Shown: positions 1 through 12,029, counted from the first letter of the stretch. The stretch: DNA of 64,000 nt from Aquilaria yunnanensis (GCA_039654915.1 CM077594.1:20149001-20213000); one strand, 5' to 3'. The notes: a model not told the origin generated them from the sequence alone. A program made the numbers and translations.

Positions 1-1196
1 AGCACTGCGAGTTTAGAGGCCTTGGCGCCAGAGCACCCTCGAGCTTGGAGGCCTAGGCGCTCAATCACCCTCTCCTGAGGCCTAGGCGCCAGTTACCTGG
101 GAAAGTGGTTCACTACCTCAAATTTGAACTCAAGCTTGCTATTGGCCAAGGATTTCTATCCAAATGGTTTTGTGAGTGAAAGGAACACCTCCAAAGGATA
201 GAAGAACCTAGAACCTAGTAAAAGAAGGGGGCTTCATCTTCATCTTCTCATCTTAGACTTAGGTTTTTTATCACCAATTTTTGCATTTCTTCATCTTCCT
301 TGGGAGCACTTGTGGATTCTTGCTTGGAGAAGGTTTGGAGGACTTGAAGACTTGTAGGAGCCTTGAGGAATCAAGCATCTAGAGTCTATTGGGTTCCTTC
401 TTTCCTTCTTTTATCTTGTATTTAGACATTGATGCTCTTTTATGTATTTTCATGTTTATGTTTAGTTTGATAATAGAGTAGTTTTCTCTACACTTTCTAT
501 GGTTGTAGCTACTTGAATTAGTTATGTTGGTTGGATTAATGGCTATTTGACTTTGGTTTTCCTCCATTGCTTGTTTACTCTTCTCCTTGAGTTTATTGTT
601 GTGTTGATTGATTAAGGGCCCTAGTCAATAGCACCTTAGATTTCTTTTAAACTCTTGGAAAAGATTAAAAGGAATTAGAATTATGAGAAAATCGTAGTGG
701 CCATGGGCTTGTTAGGAGACTAGTCTAGGACATTAGGTGAAGGTAAATTGAACTTGTAATGCCCCTCTTGAACAAGCAATTTGGATGGGAGTCCATTCTA
801 GTATAATCTTGGGAAAGTGACATTTTCACTTGGGAGAGTAAAGGCCTAATTAGTTAACTTCACCAACAAGTAGAAAAACCAAACTATTAGCCTTAATTCA
901 TTAGCTAATCAAGTCAAATAGTGAAAACCATAGGGAGTGTGTTTTGTTAATTCACTAGAAAACCTTTAATTTGCATTGTGTTTGTTGTTCTTGTTTAGTA
1001 GTAATTTAAGTAGAGTTGTAAACTTAGCTATTTTCATAGTGAGTAAATCATCAATTATTGTTTGTATAGCTAAAGTGAGTCTCAAGGTAGTGGTAATTAG
1101 CAAACAATATAAATCAATCCTCATGGGATCGATACTCATTCACCCTACCTACACACGTCCCGTGCGCTTGTGGATTAGGGCTGGAAAACTCACAAC
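1..1196 (+). repeat. LTR-like sequence, probably a Ty3 (Athila/Tat type) LTR tail
   Basis: The stretch has no credible coding frame. The motif GAGGCCTAGGCGCC recurs three times in the first 95 bases. The far end reads GGGATCGATACTCATTCACC, then a GTGCGCTTGTGGATT tract and CACAACA, a layout familiar from the 3' end of long Athila/Tat LTRs. I see no paired LTR, primer-binding site or second copy in the window, so this may be a solo or truncated LTR. The assignment rests on general resemblance only. Confidence 0.35.
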
Positions 1197-1249
1197 AGTG
1201 CCTGTTTTGGAGAGGCGGAATTTGTTGGTGAGGAAGAAGATGGCATGAT

Positions 1250-2719
1250 TAATAGATAGGCAAAATTAGGGCACGATTAGAAAAAAAAATGTGAAGAATA
1301 AAAAATCAAAACCATTATTTTACCAACTTATTTGATGGTCATTTAATGGAGGAATGGAAAATATGATAATTTTTATAACGTCGGTGGTAAATTTGGTCTA
1401 AAAAAATAAAGTTCAGTATGAGATTTGGTACTTTTAAAAGTTTAATGGTAAATTTGGTTATTTCGGTATTTTTTAGTGGTAAATTTGGTATTTAATCCAA
1501 GTGATTATTTGTCCAAATTTTCAATTTTATTAAAACTTTGCACTTTAAGAATTCTAAAAAATAATTAATTTTGAAATAGTCAAAAAACCTAGCCGCCTAA
1601 CCTCCTCTCCTCAAACTCATTCTTTTTTGGCTTCTCCTTCATCCTTCTCTGTTATTTCCAGCTAGATTAGGGCTTCAGATAGGATCTTACTAGTTCTTTT
1701 CCAATGTTTTTATTAATTGATCAACCTTATATGATGTTATTTATCAAATTTTATGGTGCATACAATTTGCTTTAAATATTGATATTAAAGTGTAATTTGA
1801 GACTTTCGCATGGTAGATTTTCTATTGAAGGCGGGTAGTGATAGATCTAGATTTTCTTTTAAGTTCACGGTAATCTTAACTCACTAGCGTATCCTAACCT
1901 TAACAACAGGTATAGAGATAATTGTATAGAATAAAATCATTCTTTATTTTTTTTAGTTTTACAGGTAATTTTTTATTTTTATAAATAGCCTTATATAGGC
2001 CCCTAATATCTGGTTGGTTCTAGCATTGTTAGGTTATTGTTGGCTTGTTATGGGCTTTGTTCTAGTTATTTGTGAGTTCTATACTTTAGATTTATTTTTG
2101 GCTTATCTGAAATATTCAACTTGATCTGATTCTCTATTCTTTATTCTGTGTCGCATGAATGAATAATCTTTTTGTGGCCAGTTTTATGTTCTTGTTGTTT
2201 CTTAAAATCTTATGCTATAATTCATTTGTAAGATTTCGTTTGAATCATTTTTAATTGAAATGAAGAATATAAAAAAGTAAATTTGTAAAAGTAGAGTTTT
2301 TTTTAAAAAATTTTTTTAACTTAACCAACCTACAAAAATAAAATTAATAAAAAATATTTGTTTTTCACAAAAGATATTATAGAAATACTTTTTAGAACTT
2401 TAAAGTGTAAGATTTTAATAAATTAATAATTTTAGTAAATAATCATTCTATAAAAAATAATGCACAATAATGTGTTAAAATAATGCAAAACTAACTGGGT
2501 CTAGTTATTTTCTTCAACATTATCAAAATTTTCACTTATATTTTCCATATTAACACTTTGTTGTTCCTATAAGGTAAAACTAATGTATAAACCATTAATA
2601 TTTCTAGAGTGACCCAACTTGGCCATTGTGTTCATTTTTTGTCGAATAAATCATTATTGTTTCCATATCAACCAAATTGACCATTCCCTTTTAAATATAT
2701 AGGGTATTCCATTTAGCTA
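1250..2719. other. AT-rich intergenic sequence
   Basis: This stretch is strongly AT-rich with poly-A/T tracts and only short random open frames. Around 1570-1680 a slightly GC-richer, pyrimidine-rich stretch resembles a plant 5' leader, but no open frame with splice sites follows it. Nothing else is supportable. Confidence 0.5.
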
Positions 2720-3440
2720 AGTGCTTTTAGGCTTCCCACATTTCTCTAGTGTGGGATATAAGGATTTTCCTATTATGTACCCAATGTCAAACCCAATAGA
2801 TGGTGCATGTGTATATCTAGTATGCATATCATCGCGGTTCTACCTATGTCACATGAGCTATCCTTTATGAAAATGATAAGCACCAGGTACTTATGGCAAG
2901 TAACTTGAGTTCAGTTTATATATTCACATATTTTTAATGTGAGATGTAGAGGGTCCTGCCCATGCCACATAAGTTTTTTTTTTTTTTTGAAAAAGACAAA
3001 AATTAGGTGCAATAACTTAAGTTGAGTCTATATATTTGCATGTCTTTAATGTGGGATTTAAGGATGCTACAAACTCCTCTCTATATACCCAATGCCTTCA
3101 TTTGGTTTCTTGCTTGGTAGATGATGCATGTGCACGCCTAATATCTATATTTGTTAAGAAAGAAAAAGGTCCCAACTATGTCATATCATCACGGTCCCGA
3201 GTTAGTTATGATACCATTTGTAATAACTCAAGTCTAGAACCAATCAATAAAACACCTACCCATATCACATGAGATTTTCTTTGTGAAAATAGTACTTATG
3301 CTCTGGAACTTCAGTTCATATATTGACATAAGGCTTCTCACATTTCTCCGATATTTCTCACATTTCTCCGATATGGGATATAGAGGTATTTCACAATTAC
3401 CTTCCTCATTTAGGCCCTTTATTACTATTGGCGATGAAGA
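2720..3440. repeat. Diverged tandem repeats with a GTGGGATATAAGG core
   Basis: A phrase of the type 'cacat-ttt-taatgtgggat-ta-agg' recurs near 2740, 2930, 3045 and 3360. It is accompanied by recurring 'cttaagttgagtctatatat'-like and 'catgtcacatgag'-like phrases, so the stretch consists of several diverged copies of a roughly 130-250 bp unit. A short exact duplication of TCTCACATTTCTCCGATAT lies at about 3335-3375. The small open frames here are accidental. Confidence 0.45.
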
Positions 3441-4117
3441 CAATAAAGACTATGAATTGTCCATTGGTAATGTAGGCAATGGTAGAAATGAGAATGATGG
3501 GGAACTGCATGAAGATCTCCTTGCCTTGTTATAGTCACACCCAACCTCCTCTTACCCATGATCCATATCATTTAGAGCCAATTTGTTTCATTATAAGATG
3601 AATGCAAAATAGTGACTCATATTTTAGTCAGATTTCAGTTGCTATATAGTCCAAAACTGACTACATTACAACTGCAAAAAGTATTTAGATTTTTTCAAGT
3701 TGGAAATGGTTTTCGACTGAAAATCGACTGAAAAAAGTGACTGACAATATCAGTCAAAATTCAGTCACGAATTTGCGACTAACTCTTTTAGTCACTATAA
3801 TAGTGACTGCCCTTTTAGTTGTAATTTAGTTGATATATTGGGAGCTTTTCCTTCCAAAAAATTACATTATTATTTAATATAATTGTTATTTAATTAATAT
3901 TATTCAATTTAGTCAATTATTTATTTGTTATTTAATTGATAATTCCTTGTATGAATATTAACTTACTTTGATTATTAAAAATAAAATAATCAAATAATGA
4001 AATTTAAATTTAAATAAAATACATTAATATTAATGTAAAAATAAATTTTCATACAAAAATATAAAATTTAAAAATTACAAAATTCAAAATTGAATATGGA
4101 GAAAATTCAAAAGTTTT

Positions 4118-4515
4118 AAAACTTAGATCTGGAGGAGGTAAAGGCTGACGAGCGGGGTGGAGGGGACAGAGGAGGACAGTGACGAGGCCGCGGAGAAGAC
4201 GATGGGCCGTTGAGAAGACCGTGGTAGACAATGAGTAGGCCCAAGAGGTGACGGTGTGGAGGATGATGGGCAGGTAGAGGAGGTGACCGCAAGGAGGACG
4301 ACGAGTAGGCCGAGGAAGCAATAGCGGCGAGGCTGAGGAAACCGATTCTGATGGTTGTGAGGTCGAGGAGAAGATCAAGAAGGCGACGGCGTGGCGAGGT
4401 GGACGACGAGGAGATTGACAAGGCCGAGGAAACAACGGTGAGGAGATCAAGCAAGCAGAGGAGATGGCGGCGAGGAGGATGACAGGTGAGGTGGACGGGC
4501 AATGTTGCACGGCTG
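4118..4515. other. GC-rich interior tract of the left CACTA element
   Basis: The plus strand here is purine-rich (GAGGAGG, GACGACG), much richer in GC than everything around it. On the minus strand it reads as overlapping proline/serine/arginine-rich frames open for 128 and 250 codons, the longer one running on into the microsatellite. Low-complexity composition explains the open frames. It could be a decayed first exon or leader of a transposon gene, or a captured host fragment; I see no domain. Confidence 0.35.
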
Positions 4516-4705
4516 GGTGAGGCAAAAATCTGGCACCACCGATGATGCGAAGATGATAGATGAGAGTGAGATGAAAGTGAAAGACAATTAAGAGATGAGA
4601 GTAAGAAGATGCTATATGCGGGTATATATGGTTAGAGTTAGGTTGGGTTTGAATTTTAGTTGGGTGTATGATATATAAGTTTTTATGTATAATATATGGG
4701 CTTTT

Positions 4706-4706
4706 A

Positions 4707-4737
<31 letters not shown>

Positions 4738-4919
4738 CATACATACACACACACACACACATATATATATGTATATAATGATACATTATAATATATGACA
4801 TATTATATCCATAAACCCTAAACCCTTATTAATTAACAGTAAACCCTAAAGCCTTAAATTAAACCCAAAATATATGATATATTTAGTAAATACATTAAAA
4901 TATATGATATATCATTATC

Positions 4920-5007
<88 letters not shown>

Positions 5008-5031
5008 TACATATGTGTGTGTGTGTGTGTG
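4706..5031. repeat. Microsatellite cluster: (AAT)n, (AT)n, (AC)n facing (GT)n
   Basis: An AAT/ATA run near 4708-4736 is followed by AC/AT runs near 4743-4770. A second cluster starts with TA repeats (4923-4936), passes into an almost pure AC run of about 66 bases (4936-5002, one CAAAC interruption), then a CATACATACATATG hinge and a GT run to 5030. The AC run facing the GT run forms a perfect inverted repeat able to fold into a hairpin. Confidence 0.9.
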
Positions 5032-5880
5032 ATACATTATGATACATATGATACATTATATCCCTAAACTCTAAATACAAACCTTAATTAAAACCTAAAC
5101 CTTAAATACGTGCCCTAATTAAAACCTAAATCCTAATTAAACCTTAAACCTAACCACCGTTAACCCTAAACCCTAAATACAAATCATATTAATTAAATCC
5201 TAAACCCTAAACCTAACTACCATTTACCCTAAAACCTAAACCCTAAATATAAAACCTAATTAAACCATAAAACCTAAAGCAAACCCTAAACCATAAATAC
5301 AAATCCTAATTAAACACTAAACCCTAATTAAACCCAAAACCCTAAATACAAACCCTAATTCAACCCTAAACACTAAACCTAGTTTATACCCTAAATATAT
5401 AACCCTAAACCCTAAATATGTAACCCTAAATCCTAAACCCTAAATATATAACCGTAATCCCTAAACTTAATCTATACCATTAACCCTAAATCCTAAACTT
5501 AATATATATCATTAACCCTAAATCCTAAACCCTAAATGCAAATCCCATACCCTAAATTTCAATACCCTAATACTTAATTAAATACCCTTAAATCATCCTA
5601 ATTCTATATATATCCCTAAGTCCTAAAATAATTCTCAAACCCTAAATTATAAAAAAGCTCTAAATTAATCCTAAAATAAATTCCAAAACCCTATACTAAT
5701 TTCAAACCCTAAACCTTAAATAAAAATTTCAAATCCTAAATCTATATCCAATACCTTTAATCTCTTAAAAGCTCTAAATCCTAATTTTATATCCCTAAAC
5801 CTTAAAAAAGAATTTCAAACCCTAAGACAAAAAAAATGCTAATACATATATCCTAAACTCTAAAAAAACATAAACCCTAA
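4812..5880 (-). repeat. Degenerate telomere-type CCCTAAA block inside the CACTA element
   Basis: About 1.07 kb of imperfect CCCTAAA/CCTAAAC heptamers with many variants such as AACCCTAATT and TAAACCTA. The plus strand carries the C-rich orientation. Perfect consecutive heptamers are rare and AT-rich spacers are common, so this is an old interstitial telomere-like array and not a functional telomere. It lies wholly between the CACTA subterminal repeats, so it travelled with, or expanded inside, that element. Confidence 0.8.
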
Positions 5881-6489
5881 AAATCTAAAAGTTCTAAATA
5901 AAAAAGCGACTAAAGGGCAATTGTAGTCAAATCTATAAAAAGTTTCCGACTAAAAGGCGACTAATAGTCACATCTATAAAAAGTTTCTGACTAAAAGACA
6001 ACTGATATGTGGGCGACTGAAATAAAAAGTTCACCTTTTTACTTATGATTGATTAGTGACTGAAACACTTAGTAACTGACTTGCAGTCGCAATTTTCAGT
6101 CGTGATTTAAAATCTGTGTTGTAGTGTTTTTCATTAAAGTTAATGTATTGTTGTGCATTTTTCATATATAAAATAATTATTTTTTAAATTGTCAATTTAT
6201 TGAAATTTTGCACTTCGAGAAGTCTAGAATGTAATTTTAAATAATTTTTGAAAAAATGAAATATTTTTTATTAAATTTTAAACTTATATAACTTAAAAGT
6301 AAAAATTAATAAAAGTACTCATTTTTCAAAAAAATAAAAATAAAAAGATAAAATTTTTGGACTTCTTAATAGGCCCAAAACCCCTTTTGGCCTTTAAACT
6401 TTGTTAACTCAGACTGACCTTATGAACAGTGACTCAAGTTGACTCGTCTCTTGAACTTTGCAAAGTGAGACTTTTTACCTTATCACCTC

Positions 6490-7150
6490 AGTTTAATGAA
6501 TCAATGCCAGTTACATGCATGTTTTCTGTCACAAAAATGTTTGTTTGACTTATATGAGGATCATAATAAACAAAACAGGAAAGATAAAGGACTAAGTAAA
6601 CATTTTTTCCACTTCATGCCATATGATTTTTCCTGTTTTATCGGAGGCCATGGGATTTTCATACTGCCTGGTCGGAGTGCCTGCATCCAAGCCGTGCCGT
6701 TCTCCCTTTCTGACCAAAGTCTTGTTTACTTTGAAAGGCCCGAAACCTTACTCTCTCTTCCGCGTTTCCCTACGACCCAGAAGCATAATGGGAAAATCCT
6801 AATCCACATCCAAATTAACGATGGAACCATTCAAAGAAGCTTAAATTCGACGAAATCGGCTCCTCAGTGATGCCAACTTAGAATTCAAATACCAATTCGT
6901 GAAAGCAATAGCTGGATACCAATAATTGTCAATGATTTCAGAGAGAGTAATGGTGATTATTGTGAAAATAAAAATTCTGGATTTTGGTTTATATGCACGT
7001 CCTTCACTCCCTTCTTTTGCTCTCATAAATGACAGCTTGAATGCATGCTTGCGGCCACCGGAACGGCAGCTATGGGTTTCATAACTTATCTCAAATGGGG
7101 CTCATGCAGCAATGAGAACTGTCACCTTTGCCGCCTTCAAACCCGGCATC
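6490..7150. other. Mixed-complexity interior of the MULE, possible captured fragment
   Basis: This part has more normal base composition than its surroundings, including ATGCCATATGATTTTTCC, CTGCCTGGTCGGAGTGCC and TTGCGGCCACCGGAACGGC. A 124-codon plus-strand frame (6496-6870) is open but shows no domain I recognise, and no splice sites support it. Such stretches inside MULE ends can be captured host DNA (the Pack-MULE pattern). That is an inference from position and composition only. Confidence 0.25.
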
Positions 7151-7547
7151 ATCTTTTTTTGTTTTTTTTTTTGTTCTCTTCTCACTTCAGATAATTTGAA
7201 TTTGTGACTCGGATTAAAGGATAGAGCCAATAGAAGCAATTGAAAGAAAATCGACCCATCACCAACAATCTTGCATAAAAAATTAACGTCAATTTGTCAA
7301 AATTTAGTGTATCATTATATGTTCAGACAGAGCAAAGAGACAATAATCAATTGGTAAGAGAAATAGAGAGACACCTTTTATTGAGAAAGAAAATAGATTA
7401 ATAATAAAAAAGAAAGGTAAGGTAAGCTCTGTTGATTTTTGTTCTTCCCTTGATATTTTAGAAAGCTTGCATTAGAAACAATGGGAAAATTATTACTTAA
7501 GTCATTCTCCTTTCATTTATCATTCATTTTCATTCGTCAAGAGTAGA

Positions 7548-7800
7548 CATGGCAATTGGGTGGGTTGGGTTGGGCCATTCAGGTTTGGATTCAGTCGGGT
7601 TAGCATCAATTCGGGTTCAGATTGGGTAATTTGGGTTTTGGTCGATTTTGGGTTGAGCTAATTTCGGATTTGGGTCAAGCTAATTCGGGTTCGGGCTTAA
7701 CTCGGGTTGGGTTGATTTCAGTCTCGGGTAACTTTAGGTTGGGTTATTTGGGTTTCGTGTCAGATTTAGGTTGATATTCGGGTCTAATCAGGTTATTAGT
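7548..7800 (+). repeat. TCGGGTT-rich degenerate minisatellite, left block
   Basis: The plus strand is a run of GGGTTGGGTT, TTCGGGTTC and TTGGGTT variants spaced by short AT words. It forms a G-rich low-complexity tract inside the MULE. A second block with the same orientation lies at 8915-9110. Confidence 0.7.
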
Positions 7801-8914
7801 GCATATGCTAGAATAACTGAATTAATTTAAATTTTTATTTAGGTTTTGCTAAAAATTAAATTAAACAATTTGATTTTTTATGCAAATATTTGAAAAGTTT
7901 GGAGACCCATGTTCCAATTTCTATGGGTGGCTAAAATGAAAATTTCAAAATTTAGGTACCTCATAACTAAAAAATTACTAGGCATAAAAAATAATCTAAA
8001 ATATTTAATTTAATAAAAATAATCTAATATACAATTATTTTAATAAAAATACCTAATTTTGAACTTTGCAAATTTGATTCATGAAACTATAAACTCAGTC
8101 ATTTTGGAACTAACCAGTTGGTAAGATTAGATGCCAATTCGAGTTATAATTTTTTAGGAATTCAGAGTCATTTTTTAGGGTCAAAAAATGAATTAATTTT
8201 TTTTAGGTACTAATTTGGAGCCCTAGAGGTCGTTTGCAGTTAGTATAGGCAAAATGAAAGTGTTTCGGTGTGAATTAGAGGCTTTTAGAAAGTTCTAAGT
8301 AAAATTGAAATTTTGGAGGCAAATTTGTCAACTTTCGAGAGTTTGAGACAAATTTATCAAAATTGAAAAGCTTGGGACAAAATCACTAAATTCTGGAAAA
8401 ATCTGGTTATTTTTACAAAGCTTGAGTTTTGAATGGGAAATAATGCTTTAAGTAATTTGAACTTGAGCCTATGCAAACTATGTGAAATCAAATCATCTCG
8501 AACCAATGTGCGTTTTATTAGTATTTTGAATTAAAATTTTATATAGTTTAGTCTTGCTATCAAATGTAGAAGGCAACTAATGATGATAGATGATGAAATA
8601 AGTCCTTTATATTATAAAGAATCAAAGTTTGATTTAGTAACTCTATAGGATTATACTAAAATTTGAGAATACTGAAAATTATTAAGTTCTCTCAATCAAT
8701 AAATCCTGGAAGACCTCTAAACAAACCAAGACAAATTATTTTATTAATTTGCTATTTAAATTCCATAAGACATCTAAACAAAAAATATTTTTAAAGTATT
8801 TTTTGAATTTCTTAATTTACATGGTCATAATTAATGTACAATTTAGATAAATAATTAATATATAAAAAATCATGAATTTTTAAATGTTTGTTGGTCATAT
8901 ATTTTATGTTGATT

Positions 8915-9110
8915 TGGGTTAAATTCAAGTCTTGTCGGGTTTAGAATTAAATCTTTTCGGGTTTGGGTCAGGTTAGTCTCAGGTTTGGAGGTGCAGGTTA
9001 TCTCAAGTTAGAATATTTCAGGTTTTGAGATTTTTTGGGTTTGGATTCGGGTCGTTGACTTTTTTGGTCAAATCGGGTTAGGTCGTGTTTGACTTTTCAA
9101 AGTTTTAGGA
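8915..9110 (+). repeat. TCGGGTT-rich degenerate minisatellite, right block
   Basis: Same G-rich phrase set as the block at 7548 (TCGGGTTT, TTCGGGTC, GGGTTAGG) in the same orientation. The 1.1 kb between the two blocks is AT-rich and carries no gene I can support. Confidence 0.65.
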
Positions 9111-9114
9111 GGTG

Positions 9115-10400
9115 AGTTGTTGGCCCAAGTGCAACCAAGAAGGGGGGTGAATTGGTTGTTTTAAAAACTTTAGCAAAATCAAAATTTACAACTAAATTCA
9201 CTCAACCAAAGATCAAGAACAATCAAGTAATGTTAAGCTCAAATAAAGCAAGTAAATAAATGAGGATAAGGAAAAGAGTGCACCGGGATTTATAGAGGTT
9301 CAACTCCACCAACCGGAGTCTACGTCCTCTCCTCAAGCTTGCTCACTTGAGATTTCCTCCACTATGTCTTGATCAAAATTACAATGGTATTTTCTTCAAA
9401 GTTCACACCCAACCAATCTCTAGTTTTCTCCAAGGCTCACTAGAAACCACTCCCTAGTTTTCTTCAAGGCTCACTAGAAACCGCTCTACACTCAAGAGAT
9501 TCTAAGGCTTGAAATGTTTACAATCTTACAAGCTCACACAATAGTACTCAAGCTAGATATACAAGTGAAAGCACAACTCTTGGCTCTTTTCTCAAATGAT
9601 GAACACTTTGATGAGTATTTGATGATGAATCTTCACTTCTAATGGCCAAGAGTTATCTCCAAGATGTTTCTCCATGTATTTATGCTCATTTGGGGGCCAA
9701 AGAGACGTTGAAGAACCGTTGGGAAGGTCAGAAATGTCTCCAAGAAAACAGGTGACCGTTGCTGTCAAATTTGACAGGTTTTTGCATCTGTCGCCCAGTT
9801 TCACTCTGGTGAAATATTTTCACTCGGTTGAAAATTCTGTCTGATAACAAAATTCAACGATTGACTTCCAACGGCTATATTTGTAATTAATGAGCTGTCA
9901 GTGCTTTATACACGTGGAATCTGACGTGGCATGAATTTATATTTATTTTTCAAAGATTTTTCGGACCGGAAACTCGTGCGTAGGTCTGGAATCCAAGTTT
10001 CACCCGGTTGAAACTTTTTCATTCGAATGATTTTCCTGTCCAGAAATAAAATGCTCTCGGGTTCGAAAACTGAGTCCAGTTTCACCCGGTTGAAAAAATT
10101 TCACTCGAATGATTTTCTTGTCCAGAAATAAAATTCTCTCGGGTTCCAAAACTGACTCCAGTTTCACTCGGTTGAAAAAATTTCACTCGAATGATTTTCT
10201 TGTCCAGAGATAAAATTCTCTCGGGTTCGAAAACTGACTCCAGTTTCACCCGGTTGAAAACATTTCACTCGAATGAAAACGCAGTTCCAGGATTTTCTTA
10301 CTTCTAAACTTTCAAACTTCAATAAATTTTTCTCCAAAATGATTTCTTCCTTCACAAGCAATGCTTGAATTAACATAAATACTTCAAATATACTTATGAA
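9115..10400. repeat. Dispersed repeat with GGGGGGTGAATTGG signature
   Basis: Starts with a GCCCAAGTGCAACCAAGAAG then GGGGGGTGAATTGG phrase and continues with a paragraph of the type 'gcaccgggatttatagaggttcaactcc' and 'ggagtctacgtcctctcc'. This combination is widespread in plant genomes as part of a dispersed element, possibly an LTR, whose class I cannot fix from one copy. Its second half carries the 82-bp tandem repeat. No coding capacity is visible. Confidence 0.5.
9998..10290 (+). repeat. 82-bp tandem repeat, about 3.5 copies
   Basis: Units start at 9998, 10080, 10162 and 10244, exactly 82 bases apart, each opening with TTTCACCCGGTTGAAA or TTTCACTCGGTTGAAA. The fourth is truncated after about 45 bases. 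Within each unit TTTCAC-CGGTTGAA and TTTCACTCGAATGA are themselves related, so the unit grew from a smaller duplication. A diverged precursor phrase is visible near 9795-9830. Confidence 0.92.
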
Positions 10401-11086
10401 ATAATTTTCCTTAGAAAGATCAAAACTTTATCAATAAAAGACCAATGTATAAATCTTTATGTAAAGCTTTGAAACACATAAAACAAATATGTTTTGTTAT
10501 CATCAAAATCAAATAAATGTGAGCCATGAATGGAACAAATCCAACATGAGTCAACCTAAGTTAAAGTACAAAGGGTTAAGTGTTTGAGTTGACAAAGTTT
10601 GAGGGGCAAAAGGGGTATTAGACCTTTATTAATATATAAGATTTCCAAAAATTTATAATTTTAACAAATGATCACTTTATACAAAAAATAATGTATAATA
10701 TTGCATTAATTTTACTAGAAAATTAATTGCCCCTTAGAAATGAAGGGTATTCCCCTTTTCACCCAAAATTAAGTTGAAAGTCTATTGATGACTTAAGACT
10801 GTGCCTAAAAATTTTGGTGGGAAATACTGCTAGCATAAACTCCAAGTTTAGCAGAGATAAGAATGATGCGATGGATGAACAAATATATGCTAATAAATAA
10901 AAATAAAAATAAAGATATTAGAAGCATGATAAAAATGACCACAATTAAGGATAAAATTAGAGAAATTTGCCTTAGGAGGCATGCTAAAAAATTTTTGGTT
11001 AGCATGTCAATTGTAAAAAATTGACGTAATTATCACCATTGATGGCAAGACTGCTTTTTTACATTGTTTGACTAGAATTTATTATA

Positions 11087-12029
11087 GCCAGAATCCATAA
11101 TCAGCCCTCATGCTTAACTAAAAACAAACAAACACCCCATCAAATGTTGACTCGACCTTTATAAGCCCTTGAATTAACTGGGTCACCACATTTAAGCCCT
11201 TCTATCAGCCTCTGTTAGTAACATGCATGTTTTTTTTTTCCTGAATATTTCAAGTTATTTTGGGTTGAAATACTAATAAATTGTAACTTTGGATGATCCC
11301 CTTTAAACTTTTACAACTTTAACTTCATTAAAATTTTGCATCTCATTTCTCAACATGTCACTATCGCCCTAACACCACAATATTGCTTTGTTAAAGCCAC
11401 CTCCATATTTCACGAACATAGCCCTTTCCCTTACCAATTGCTCATACAAAAAGGTCCATTTCCCTCACTTGCTTGTATTCGCCCCCTCTATAGTGCACAA
11501 CACCAACCCATTCAGCCTGAAAGCTTAGGTCTCGAATTAAGACAGAGTTCAAGAATGGTTTGCCTGGGCTGAAGCAGTTGGTTTTTTGTAGTAGATGTTG
11601 GTGTCAAGTGGGTTGTGGGCTTTGACCAATGCAAGGTCTACGGTGAGCTGAAGGATGTTGCGGCTAGTTTGGCATGGAGTTGGGGTGCTCTTGTCATAGG
11701 CTTGTTTGTAACGGTGTTGTTATTAGTGACACTATCGAGGTTGGTCATGTTGCTCCATCCTACTAAGAAGAAGATGCCAAGCTTGTTGGTGGAGGAAGCT
11801 TTGGTTAAAATTGATAAAATGTGAAAGGAAATCAACTAAGTCATAATTTATTGGCATTCTAAAATGTTGTGAAGCATTCTAGAAACACATGCATGTTGGT
11901 AATGAAGGCCGACAAAAGGGCTCATGTCTCTTGATTAAGTGAGTTTGGAGGCTCGTGTCCAAAAAGAGATTTTTGAGGGGGTCATCTATCCATTTTTTGG
12001 TCAAGTTTAAGGTTGATTATGAATTTTGA
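11087..12029. mobile_element. Small Mutator-like element (about 0.94 kb)
   Basis: The left end (GCCAGAATCCATAATCAGCC from 11087) matches the inverted right end (TCAAAATTCATAATCAACC) and the similarity continues patchily for about 100 bases. The flanking 9-mers TTTATTATA (11078-11086) and CCTATTGTA (12030-12038) agree at 6 of 9 positions, consistent with an old 9-bp duplication. The middle (about 11330-11850) is GC-richer and holds open frames of 78 and 69 codons, the second with a hydrophobic stretch. No transposase domain is visible, so the middle may be captured DNA. Confidence 0.45.

Larger units (their letters stand above)
3589..6126. mobile_element. CACTA (En/Spm-type) non-autonomous element, decayed left end
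   Basis: The right end reads TGTGTTGTAGTG (ending at 6126), the complement of the CACTACAACA terminus typical of CACTA transposons. The left end CATTATAAGA (3589) is a mutated version and continues to match the inverted right end at more than half of about 29 bases. The flanking trinucleotide is TTT on both sides, compatible with the 3-bp CACTA duplication but low in information. Subterminal GACTGAAAATCGACTG-like repeats lie inside both ends in opposite orientation (3600-3840 and 5900-6115). The interior has a GC-rich tract, microsatellites and a CCCTAAA-like block. No transposase is visible. Confidence 0.7.
6372..10625. mobile_element. Mutator-like element (MULE), non-autonomous, with 9-bp TSD
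   Basis: The left end GGCCCAAAACCCCTTTTGG (6372) matches the inverted right end GGTCTAATACCCCTTTTGCC (complement ending near 10625). The match continues through AAACTTTGTTAACTCA versus AAACTTTGTCAACTCA and a shared GTTGACTC motif, giving terminal inverted repeats of about 80 bp. The flanks TTCTTAATA (6363-6371) and TTATTAATA (10626-10634) agree at 8 of 9 positions, the Mutator-type duplication length. The interior holds non-coding sequence, TCGGGTT-rich tracts and another repeat; no transposase is seen. The terminal sequence resembles that at 62965. Confidence 0.65.

Noticed and set aside
4049..4801. 250-codon minus-strand open frame, proline/serine-rich, starting in a microsatellite
   Set aside because: It begins with a translation of (AC)n and (AAT)n repeats and continues through a purine-biased tract; overlapping frames are open too. 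It looks like composition, not a gene.
6496..6870. 124-codon plus-strand frame as a gene
   Set aside because: Low-complexity start, no domain, no splice or promoter support; kept only as a possible captured fragment.
9998..10290. CRISPR-like array
   Set aside because: Units are contiguous with no unique spacers, and the DNA is clearly plant nuclear; it is a simple tandem repeat.
11615..11824. 69-codon frame with a hydrophobic segment, possible small membrane protein
   Set aside because: No homology recognised, no promoter or splice support, and it lies within the interior of a Mutator-like element.
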